A DNA stretch of 64,000 nucleotides from Buxus sempervirens. Lineage: Eukaryota; Streptophyta; Magnoliopsida; Buxales; Buxaceae. Below, piece by piece: positions 53,114 through 62,433 of this stretch. The stretch spans positions 32,540,766 through 32,604,765 of the forward strand of contig OX387184.1 in NCBI GenBank assembly GCA_947561395.2, given 5' to 3'. The notes under the pieces are model-generated. The model was not told where the DNA came from. It saw only the letters and a program-made list of their open reading frames with translations, and searched no databases. The position numbers and the translations under genes were made by a program. Within the stretch, counting starts at the first letter, position 1; every line of letters begins with the position of its first letter.

Positions 53114-53963
53114 AAATCAGGTTCTATTTTGAGTTAATTTAGATGTAAAATGATTTACATGTCTGTTCAAAATGAACTTATGTGTTCTTGATACTAAAAT
53201 CTTAATTCAGGAAGCTTGAGTCTATGCATATTGATAGAAATGTCTTGTAATCAACTATCAATTTTGTCTTAAACACCTTTGTGTATTGAAGTTTATTGTG
53301 TGTTGAAGCTTGGGATCTATAGGCTATCACCTTTATGAAAAGAAAAGTTTTGGAAATGGCTGCCATAGAGATTAGAGTGAAAGCCACTGTAATTCTCAAA
53401 AATAAAAAGAGAAAGAAGGTATATTCTTGGAATGAACTGTAAACTCAGGTTTTTTAAGGGTCAATGCCTTCTACAAAAAGAAAAGGAAAAGATATCAGAA
53501 AAGGCTACCTATCTCTGATGTGCGAAAGCCACCAAAATGAAGTTTGGGGTATGTCTATACTTTCCAAGTATGATTACACTAAAATAGCCTTCCATATGTA
53601 TAAAGTGTAAAAGTCAAAAATGTATTTCACACACTACACAAGCATTGATTCATTGATATGCATGTGTGCTCAATATCTTGAAGAAAATTTATAGTATGAG
53701 AAACCATGAAGGAAATTTTTGCCATAGATAGGAAATGTATCACATCTGAATTAACCTTGATAGGTTCTTCAAAATCAGTTTTGTGATGATTACTTCTTGG
53801 ATTGAATAAAAGTTGATCATCTGGATGATTTTTAGTTCAGTTAAAATCTTAGCTTTGTGTTTAGATGTATGAATTTTTCATGAAGAATAGTTCAAACTCT
53901 TTTTATAAATTTTTGCCTTGTGATTGTATTTTTTCCTGATTGTGCATGTGCCCCTTCTACGTC
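53114..53963. other. gene-free stretch between copia pol and the extra gene's promoter
   Basis: A/T-rich with repeated phrases such as GAAAGCCAC and AAAGTTTTGGAAATGGC-like words, and no open frame that resembles a protein. It may be part of the pol 3' UTR. Confidence 0.5.
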
Positions 53964-54070
53964 GCTAGAAGCGTGCTGGTAGCACTCTCCTTTCTTTCGT
54001 GCTTTGGCACCTGCCATGTTAAGCGTCACTGGATGCACGCTGGCAGTGAAATCTTTTTGCCTATAAAAAG
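53964..54070 (+). promoter_or_regulatory. promoter of the copia extra gene with LTR-type palindromes
   Basis: Two palindromic units like those in the LTR U3 occur: GCTAGAAGCGTGCTGGTAGC (53964-53983), and CTGCCA (54011-54016) paired with TGGCAG (54041-54046). They end 16 bp before a TATA box TATAAAAAG (54062-54070). The start codon is 308 bp further on, with a possible 58-bp intron in the leader (54194-54251, CAG|GTAAAA to TTGCAG). Confidence 0.65.
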
Positions 54071-54377
54071 GGAAATCTGTTTCACTTTTTACCTCTGTTT
54101 TTTTTGTCTTTGTCTGCGATTCACCTCGCTCCTCGCGTCGTGGTGCTTCGTTGCCTTCGTTCTTCCCTTCCTTCTCCTTGTCAAACTGTTCAGGTAAAAA
54201 ATTTTTTTACTGTCTTCGTCTTGCTTCTTCATTTTCTTCTTCCAATTGCAGTGTTCTTCTCTCGTTCTTTTAAGTTAGGGTTTGATAGATTGTTCTGCCA
54301 TTAGGGCTTTGTCGTGCGTTGCTTGTTTCTGTTTGTTTGTTCTCTTTCTTCGATTTTTTTACTCCTGTATCTTCATC

Positions 54378-55694
54378 ATGCCTCCCAAGAAAAAGCCTAG
54401 GACTGATTCTCCTTCCAGCTCTTCTCCTCCGGTGAGAACCACTTCTGCTACATCTTCTCCACCAGTGAGAACCTCTCCGATTGTCTCTTCTCCACCGGTG
54501 AGACCCCCATCACCTTCATCTGAACCATTCATTGGAAATGGTTTGTCTAATTATAATGATTTCTTCAAGCACAGGCCACTCCTCTTGGAAAGGGCCATTA
54601 AGCTTGACTCCTTCTCTGACACTCCGCTCTTCTCCTTGTTTTCGGACAATGGATGGAAGAAATTTGCTCTGATAAATGGTTTTGCTTATCAAGACCTGGT
54701 TCGAGAGTTCTATTCGAACCTCCACCATCTTCATCTTGCAAATCAAGGCTTCGTCAAAGCCTATGTCCGGGGCATCTCTTTCGACTTCTCGAAAGAACTT
54801 ATCTCCTCTCTTCTGGAACTGCCCATTGTTGAATCTCCTTCCTTTGACTTTCTAGCCTCTCACTCTGATCCTCCCATGGAGTCAATAATTTCTTCCCTTA
54901 TTGTTCAGGGTGCTCCCACCTCCATCAAAAATAAGCCAAACTATCTTCCTCATGGCTCTCTCCAAGATCTTCTCAGGATCTTGAATCTGTTCATTTGTGC
55001 TTCTCTTGTTCCCTCAGATCATCATTCTGAGATTTCTCACTCTCGAGCAAGACTCCTTCATGCTCTATGGAACAGAGAGCGCGTCTGTCTCCCTTCCATC
55101 ATCTTCAATCAGATCATCCAGTCTAGGAATTTGAAATCCAAGACTTCTACTCTTCCCTTTGGGATTTTCATCACTTACTTGTGCATTCACCAAGGGATCC
55201 TACCTAATCCTGTTGAATTGATCCTTCACCCCAAACCTCCCATTGATGCCTCCATCCTTACCAAAAGCAAAAGAGCGAATCCCTTTCGGTTGGCTTCTTC
55301 GGAGCCTTCTTCTTCTCAATCCTCCTTGTCCAGTTCTGATGCTATGGCAATCATGGACAAGTTGAATTCCATGCAAGCCTCCCATGAGGCTTTCAATTCT
55401 GAAGTAAGGGCTCACATGCTCATGATGAGCATGTTCAAATCCGAGACCCAAGCGAAGCTGGATAAGCTTGAAAAGGATGTAGATTTTGTCTGTGGAGAGG
55501 TGCAAAGGGATGTTGCTGCGCAGCAACGCATGCAAAATGAAGCTGATCATTTTTTGGGTAGCATTCGAAGAACCCAGTTGGAGATGGATAACAAGTTGTG
55601 TTGGCTGCACTCCCGGTCCCAAGATGCGTACAGGCATTATTCAAGAACTTGGGAACCAAAACCACCTCCCAGAAAGGGGGAGTTTTTTGGTTGA
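54378..55694 (+). CDS. copia extra 3' gene, plant transposon-associated protein, 438 codons
   Basis: Begins ATG at 54378 (MPPKKKPRTD), a likely nuclear localisation signal, then a Ser/Pro-rich stretch with three PPVR repeats (15-60). Residues about 65-300 resemble the domain called putative plant transposon protein (PF20167-type), with LVREFYSNL, YVRGISFDFS, SRARLLHALW and FGIFITYLCIHQG. The last 100 residues form a coiled coil (MDKLNSMQASHEAF, LDKLEKDVDF). It has no signal peptide or membrane segment, so it is not a typical envelope protein, although it occupies the place of the env-like ORF of SIRE elements. The frame is intact in an element whose gag-pol is broken. The domain name is by recall of pattern. 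Confidence 0.75.
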   Translation: MPPKKKPRTDSPSSSSPPVRTTSATSSPPVRTSPIVSSPPVRPPSPSSEPFIGNGLSNYNDFFKHRPLLLERAIKLDSFSDTPLFSLFSDNGWKKFALINGFAYQDLVREFYSNLHHLHLANQGFVKAYVRGISFDFSKELISSLLELPIVESPSFDFLASHSDPPMESIISSLIVQGAPTSIKNKPNYLPHGSLQDLLRILNLFICASLVPSDHHSEISHSRARLLHALWNRERVCLPSIIFNQIIQSRNLKSKTSTLPFGIFITYLCIHQGILPNPVELILHPKPPIDASILTKSKRANPFRLASSEPSSSQSSLSSSDAMAIMDKLNSMQASHEAFNSEVRAHMLMMSMFKSETQAKLDKLEKDVDFVCGEVQRDVAAQQRMQNEADHFLGSIRRTQLEMDNKLCWLHSRSQDAYRHYSRTWEPKPPPRKGEFFG

Positions 55695-55940
55695 TGAGGC
55701 TGCTGGTTGATGATCACAAGTTTTGTTTGTTTTGTTGTTTTTGTGTTTTCTGGAAGTTGGTTTAAGAGGGAGATTTTTTGGTTGAATGTATATATATCTT
55801 CTAAACAATGTATATTTTTTTTGGAAATGAATGAAATTCTGAGTTCTCCCTTATCATTGTGTTTTGAATTTTCAAATGGAAATCAATATTATCTGAATTT
55901 GATATTAAGCACTGTTTTAAGTTTGTTGTCAGGCATTTGC

Positions 55941-55952
55941 CAAGGGGGAGAT
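55941..55952 (+). other. polypurine tract of the copia element
   Basis: CAAGGGGGAGAT lies immediately before the 3' LTR start TGTAAGTG. Confidence 0.85.
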
Positions 55953-57322
55953 TGTAAGTGTGAAAACTCACACTCCTTATATGGCAAATGTTTGACAAAT
56001 TATATCTTCTAATAATCTTCAAGATGTGCAGAATCAAAATGTAAGTTCTGTGAATTTAGAAAAGAGGAAGGTGATGCTGCCACACAGCTACCACTTCGCT
56101 GGTAGCTCAAGGAAATGTAAGGTTTTCTAAATAAAGAATATTTCGTAAAGGCACTTGCGAGGAACAACGCCGCTACCACTCCGCTGGCAACGCATAAGTG
56201 AAATAGCGCATTGAAAATAAAGAGCACGCACCTGCGTCGTAAGGCGACGCTAATATGCCACTGACAGCGCATGAGTCATGCAATGCTTTGAAAGTAAAGA
56301 ACGCGCACCTGCGTCGTAAGACAAGCCGACATGCCGCTGGTAGCGCAAAGCAAGATTGAAGAATCTAAAAATCAGTTGTGCACATGCTGTGTTCCCTCCC
56401 GCTAGCAGCGCGCTGGCAGCGCGCCCTTAACTGGGTCAATTTGGATTTGAGCGGGACTTGAGTTCGCTTCCAGCCGTCTACCCCGATCGCAAGGCGACGC
56501 CACCAGCGCTCGATGCGATCTGAGTTTTTCTTCTTTAAATAGACGAGCTGTATTTTTAAGAAAGCACTTTTTCTTTTGATCAATTCGATTTGGATCTTGA
56601 GGTGTTCGAGATTCAATCAATTCATCTTTAGAGAGTCGGTGATCGAGTGAGGGGGAGATCTGAGAGAGATCTCCTGGAATTGAAGTTTGAGGATTCTTCT
56701 TCATTTCGGAACTTCACATGATCGTATGATCTCCTGGATTGGTGATCGAGCTTGATGGATGCATAGGTTGATTCCTATTGCATTGGATCATCTCAGTGGG
56801 CTCTGAGGTGATTGTTACGATCTGGATTGATCGTGAATTGCAGCTTGTGGATTCAAGTTGTGTTACAGCTCGTGGATTCGAGCTGTGGATCTGGATTGAT
56901 CGTGAATTGCAGCTTGTGGATTCAAGTTGTGTTACAGCTCGTGGATTCGAGCTGTGGATCTAGATTGATCGTGAATTGCAGCTTGTGGATTCAAGTTGTG
57001 TTACAGTTCGTGGAGTCGAGCTATGGATCTGGATTGATCGTGAATTGTAGCTTGTGGATTCAAGTTGTGTTACAGTTCGTGGATTCGAGCTGTGGATTGC
57101 TGTTGAGTGAGTTCAATTGTAAAGGTTAAGTGTGTTTTCCTTTGTAATTACTTTTCATTTAATAGTGGAGATTCTAAGGGTTAGTCGCCTCATATAGACT
57201 CGAGGTTTTTCCTGGATCTGGATTCAGGTTTCCTCGTATAAATTCTGTGTGTATGTTTCCGTATTGTTAAGATCAAAATTGTTGTAGATCGAGGACTTGT
57301 AGAGTAGTCTCCTACTCTTTCA
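55953..57322 (+). repeat. 3' LTR of the copia element
   Basis: Same layout as the 5' LTR, with TATA-like TTTAAATAG at 56534-56542 and four 69-bp repeats at 56819-57094. Differences from the 5' LTR cluster in the CG-rich palindromes of U3. Confidence 0.92.
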
Positions 57323-57490
57323 ATCCTTTCTCTAGGATTAGCCTTTTGATATCATCATCATTGGGTACTTAAACTCTACCTCTAATTCTCAGTACACCAT
57401 CATTAGTGCTGCCTGTCTCTGATTCTTCATATAGGATTTGGCTCATCAATCCATTAGGATTACTGGGGTATTCATCAACCCATATGGCAT
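57323..57490 (-). pseudogene. chromovirus RNase H-integrase linker remnant
   Basis: Minus-strand reading gives LRIRGRV, VPNDDDIKRLILEK, the usual linker before the integrase finger in Ty3/gypsy elements. It continues 43861-44195 across the copia insertion. Confidence 0.7.
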
Positions 57491-57800
57491 TGTGCGCACC
57501 TGTTTCCGGGTCGCACTGGAAAAAATGGGAATTTGGAGTCGCCACTGCCTGATGGGGTGCAGGCGGACACCTGGGTGCCTAGATTTTCTATTAGGCTTGG
57601 TCTTCGGCTTGAGATTCTAAGTAAGTTCTCGATTGCGGTCTGGGGAAGTCCGTAGACACCCCAGTCCATCCCGTTGGATGACGGGTCCCGTAGTTTTCCC
57701 TAGTTTGAGTCAACTTTTGGTCTTTCACCCACCCGATTCCTAGTCCGATATGCAGTTTTTGGTTAAGTCTGGTCAGGACTGCCTGATTGGTGTGAATCCC

Positions 57801-58986
57801 TATAGGTGTGAAAACTCACACTCCTTTTATGGCAAATGTTTGACAAATTATGTCTTCTAATAATCTTCAAGATGTGCAGAATAAATAATGAAAATTCAGT
57901 GAATTTAGTAAAGAATAAGAAGACGATGCTACCACATAGCTACCACGCCGCTGGTAGCTCAAGGAAATGAAAGATTGTCTAAATAAAGCATCTCTTGTAA
58001 AGGCACTTGCGGGGAACAACGCCGCTACCACTCCGCTGGCAGCGCATAAGTGAAACAGTGCTTTGAAAGTAAGGCACGTGCACTAGCGTCGTAAGGCGAC
58101 GCCGACATGCCGCTGGTAGCGCAGAGCGAGATTGAAGATTCTATGATCAGCTGTGCACATGCCGCGTTCCCTCCCGCTAGCAGCGCGCTGGCAGCGCGCC
58201 CTTAACTGAGTCAACTTGTTTTGAGCGGGACTTGAGTTCGCTTCCAGCCGTCTACCCCGATCGCACCACGACGCCACCAGCACTCGACGCGATCTGAGTT
58301 TTCTTCTTTAAATAGACGTGCTGTAATTTTTAGTAATGACTTTTTTCTTTGGATCAATTTGATTTTGGATCTTGAGGTGTTCGAGATTCGATCAATTCTT
58401 CTTTAGAGAGTCGGTGATCGAGTGAGGGGGAGATCTGAGATAGATCGCCTGGAATTGAAGTTTGAGGATTCTTCTTCAATTCGGAACTTCACCTGATCGT
58501 GTGATCGCCTGGATTGGTGATTGACTTTGTTGGATGCATAGGTGGATTCCTACTGCATTAGATCGTCTCAGTGGACTCTGAGGTGATTGTTGCGATCTGG
58601 ATTGATCATGTTTTGCAGCTTGTGGATTCAAGCTGTGTTGCAGTTCGTGGATTCGAACTGTGGATCACTGTTGAGTGATTGTTTGTGATCTGGATTGATC
58701 GTGTTTTGCAGCTTGTGGATTCAAGCTGTGTTGCAGTTCGTGGATTCGAGCTGTGGATTGCTGTTGAGTGAGTTCAATTGTAAAGGTTAAGTGTGTGCTC
58801 CTTTGTAATTGTTTTTTTCATTCAATAGTGGAAATTTGAAGGGTTAATCGCCTCATATAGACTCGAGGTTTTTCCTGGATCTGGATTCAGGTTTCCTCGT
58901 ATAATTCTCTGTGTGTATGTTTCCGCACTGTTAAGTTCTTAATTGTTGTAGATCGTGGACCTGTAGAGTAGTCCTCTACTCTTTCA
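57801..58986 (+). mobile_element. solo LTR of the copia family (1,186 bp)
   Basis: Begins TATAGGTGTGAAAAC (a decayed TGTAAGTGTGAAAAC) and ends CTACTCTTTCA, with TSD ATCCC (57796-57800 and 58987-58991). It is related to but clearly diverged from the LTRs at 44196 and 55953. It has two repeat units (58594 and 58687) instead of four. Confidence 0.9.
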
Positions 58987-60880
58987 ATCCCTTTACTTGA
59001 TTTTATCCTTTTTAACCTGAGTGATCTGGGTCTGGTGTGTGGGCCCCGTTGGAAGGCCCACGGGATGCCAATTTGAGCTTTAGTGGAAGCCCAAGTCCCG
59101 TTTGGGGTTACGTTGGATAACCCCTTTTGGGCTTTGGTTGATTTGATGGATTTTATTTAAAGTTCAAATTGGGATTTTAAGTATTTCTTATGCAAAAAGT
59201 GGGTCTGGATGGTTTCGTGGGCCCCTGAGTGGGCCACACAATGGTTGTCAAGTATTTTGGCTTATCTTGTTAAGTTTGCCGGAAGGAGATGGATAATGGG
59301 CTTGGGGCCCATGGTCCAGACTTGGGCTGGAAAGCCCAAGGTTTCCTGGGTTAGGGTTTTGAACCCTATCCTTGTACGGTTGTGGGCTTGGCAGGCCCTT
59401 GCCCATGGTCTCGGCCAAACCACAACTTAAACTTCACATGCATGTCCCAAATTGGGCTTTTAGTGGGCCTTAAATGGTTCGGCCCACTGGGTTCAATTTA
59501 TTTTGTTTATTTAAAACAAACGAGCTTGTCAAGCTTGGTGGGCCCCGTTGGAAGGCCCACAGAGAGTCAAGTTGGACCGGTGGCCCAAGTCCCATCTTGG
59601 GTTTCCGGTTGACCCGGAAACCCTTCTAGTTCACTCAATTCGATTGGAAAAGTAAAGATTTGCACAAAATCAAGAAAAATGAGAAAAAATGAAATTCGGC
59701 AGTGTAACCGGCCTGAGATGCCAGCTACGCATACAGGCCCGTGTATCCGGTGTTCTCCGCCGGTTACAAACAGGTCTCTGTTGATCCGACCTGAGTTGTC
59801 GGATCAACATACAGAGGCTATTTTTTGGATTTTTGACAATGGGGTGGGGTTTCTAGGCTTCATGGGGTGCTCCGGGATTGCGGCAGGGACCTGAGTGTCC
59901 CTGTTTGGGTCTTCATCTTTCATATATGAATGAATAAAACATGCAAATGCAGCTCTACTAATCCAATCTAGCATGCATCTAAGCCATTATAAACACATGC
60001 ATTTTTACGGAGTTTCTGCACATGGACAGAGTGTGTGAGGGGGTGGGCATGCTTGGTGTACGTGTGTGTGTCAGGAGGGAGAGCACGCCTGCTATTTACA
60101 AGGGGCTGGAGGGTACTAATGTGAGGACAACAATGAGCCCTCGTCACCCATGAACATACATGCATATTCTAACCTAAACATGCCAACAACCACTAGCATT
60201 ATCTTCATGCTCTAACAACACACCAAAACGCTTAATAAGATGCTTTAGAGAAGGGAAAGAGGGGGCTTGCATGGGGGTACAAAGGAACTGAGATTAAAGG
60301 GAACAAGCTCCCTAGTCAAATAAGATAACTTAATGATCAAGCGATGCTTTAAATACCATGGAAAACAAGCATGAAGTGGGAACTCTCCCTCCCTTGGAGC
60401 TGTACGAATGGCTCCCCTTACCATGGGAGGTGTCTCATGTGGAGAAAATGAAGGGAAGTCACATGAAAAATCAGATTAAAAGATACCTTCTAGATAATAC
60501 ATACAAGACTCCGGGGACATGCTTGGAATTAGTTCCTTTTCATATATGTGAAATATCCAGTGGTAGGAAGCCATACCTTGGGGTTAAACAACCCTTGTGT
60601 GGTGTGGTTGAGGTTCCTTGGAGCCCAACAGCAGCTGGAGCACCTTCCTTCTTGCACCAAGAGTAGCAGGCCTTCTTCTTGCTTGTGAGGAAATGGAGAA
60701 GAAGAAGGGAAGAGAGAGTGGGAGAGCCTTGAAGTAAGGCTTGGAGAGTTTGGGGAGCCAAAGAGGGGTAAGAAGAGGAGGTTTCGGAGCTGGAACAGAG
60801 GGGGAAGAAAGGGGAAAACAGCAAAAGAAAAGCCAACCCCCGAAATGGGGCTGCTATTGCCTTTTTATAGAAAAATTAAT

Positions 60881-61126
60881 GTATCCGGCATTTAATGTCG
60901 GATACACTACACTTCCTTTGTATCCGGCATATTATGTCGGATACACTGCACCTCCTTTGTATCCGGCATATTATATCGGATACAAACACAATCATTTCCA
61001 AAATTTAATTTTCTGCGCGTATCTGTCAGCGAATTCACGCGAATCTCGCGGGCGAATCCCTTGTGTCCGGCAATATATGTCGGATATGAAGAAAAGCATG
61101 TGTATCCGACATATATGATCGGATAC
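60881..61126. repeat. palindrome array of the reversed family C LTR
   Basis: Five palindromes at 60881-60905, 60920-60944, 60959-60983, 61063-61087 and 61102-61126. Most have GTATCCGGCAT-type and ATGTCGGATAC-type arms. The first three are 39 bp apart and joined by CACTTCCTTT-like spacers. Confidence 0.85.
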
Positions 61127-61737
61127 AAGCGAGATATTTATAGATTTGCCCCTCGACTTGATCGATTTGACCGATTTGACACTTTTGGATATTCGCAGAT
61201 TGCCCCGTACGATTTTTGGTTTAGTCCCTGAGATATTTGGCAAATTTTAGATATTTAGGGATCGCCCCCCGAGATATTTTTCTGCATTCACTGCCACGCG
61301 TGCAGTTTCTTTGCCACGTGTGCAACTTCCGGCTTTGCTGCTTGGGACCTTCAACTACTCATATCTTCTTCATCCGGACTCCGATTTGGGCAAACTTAAT
61401 TGCGTTAGAACCGTATCGGAGTCCTCTATTCATTGGAAATGGGTTAGGCAGTTGAATCGAGGTTTAGCAGAAAGTCAATTTTCGGCTCCCCCTTAAGTTT
61501 GACCGGTCCACAGATCCTTCATCCGGACTCCGATTCCAGCAAACTCAGTTGCGTTGGAACCGTGTCGAGATTCTCTATGCATTGAGATAGGGCAAGGTGA
61601 CCAATTTTCTCTTGATCAAAAAGTCAATTTTGGACCCCTCAGGGTTTGACTTTTTTGCTGTCTTTTAGCACACATTTTTTTGTTTTCTTCTTCTTTTTTT
61701 TTTCTTTTTTGGTTTGATCAAAATTTGGGTGCTTACA

Positions 61738-62433
61738 GGCATCACCAAAACTCAAAGTGACCGCATCTCGTATGACATGCTATTTCCTCTACATCCTCTA
61801 GAGCTACTCTCAACTGGTGACAACCTGATCTCAGGTCTATCCTAGAAAACCAGGAGGCTTTCTTCAACTAATCAAAAGATCATCTAATCCTTGGAAATGG
61901 ATACTTATTCTAGACAGTGATTAGATTCAACTGTCTGTAGTCTATGCATAACCTCATACTGCTATCTTTCTTCCTTAAAATTAACATCTGCGCACTCTAA
62001 GGCGATGCACTGCGCCTAACAAATCCCTTAACAAATAAATCATCTAGAATACATCCGCAATTCACGGACTATTGGTACTTCCTCAATACTCGGTTCCTTG
62101 CCTTTCGTTGGTTCTACTTCAATCGAAGCGACCAAACTACTACAGGTGTTCAATCCTTGGCTCATGAAACAATGGATTGGACTATCAAGTTACTGACTGT
62201 GAGTGACTTGTTATAACAGTCAATGATCACATGGTGTCTTGACAATCAGTCCATGCCTAAAATCACATCATATCCACTAAAGTCCAAACTAATCAAATCT
62301 CCAGGCAACTCCATCTTGCCTAGTCTAACCATACTATCTTTCTACAGACAGTCCCCACATGACTTATCTCACCCAATAGTGTATAAATAAACAATGCATT
62401 TCTCTAAACAACGAGGGTCTAACCCAATATAAC
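61738..62433 (-). pseudogene. chromovirus protease region and downstream remnant
   Basis: Minus-strand reading at about 62210-62320 gives GDLISLDFSGYDVILGMD followed by LSRHHVIID after a stop, the conserved end of the Ty3/gypsy protease domain. The rest (61738-62200) is too decayed to assign, and most of RT seems missing. The upstream part is replaced by the LTR at 62434. Confidence 0.65.

Larger units (their letters stand above)
44196..57322 (+). mobile_element. full-length copia element with extra 3' gene, interrupted by solo LTR A3 (13,127 bp)
   Basis: Two LTRs of about 1,370 bp (44196-45564 and 55953-57322), an initiator-Met primer site, gag-pol in one direction, an extra gene and a polypurine tract. 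Net length without LTR A3 and its TSD is 10,604 bp. The size and 3' extra ORF recall the SIRE/Maximus group. By eye the LTRs differ at about 34 sites (about 2.5 percent), mostly C/T and G/A changes, so it is older than the Tat element. The chromovirus integrase frame reads across the insertion site, but a clean 5-bp TSD is not visible (TGTGT left, ATCCT right). Confidence 0.92.
57491..61737 (-). mobile_element. solo LTR of family C (minus strand), interrupted by a copia solo LTR
   Basis: On the plus strand it begins TGTGCGCACC and ends GGTGCTTACA, with the perfect TSD GGCAT (57486-57490 and 61738-61742). Net length is about 3.06 kb against 4.37 kb for the copy at 15052-19425; the pyrimidine-rich middle differs in length. 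Palindromes at 60881-61126 lie next to the reversed TATA box (60861-60870). Confidence 0.9.

Noticed and set aside
54378-55694. Envelope-like identity for the copia extra gene
   Set aside because: There is no signal peptide, membrane helix or cleavage site. The N-terminus is basic and nuclear-looking and the body resembles plant transposon-associated domains.
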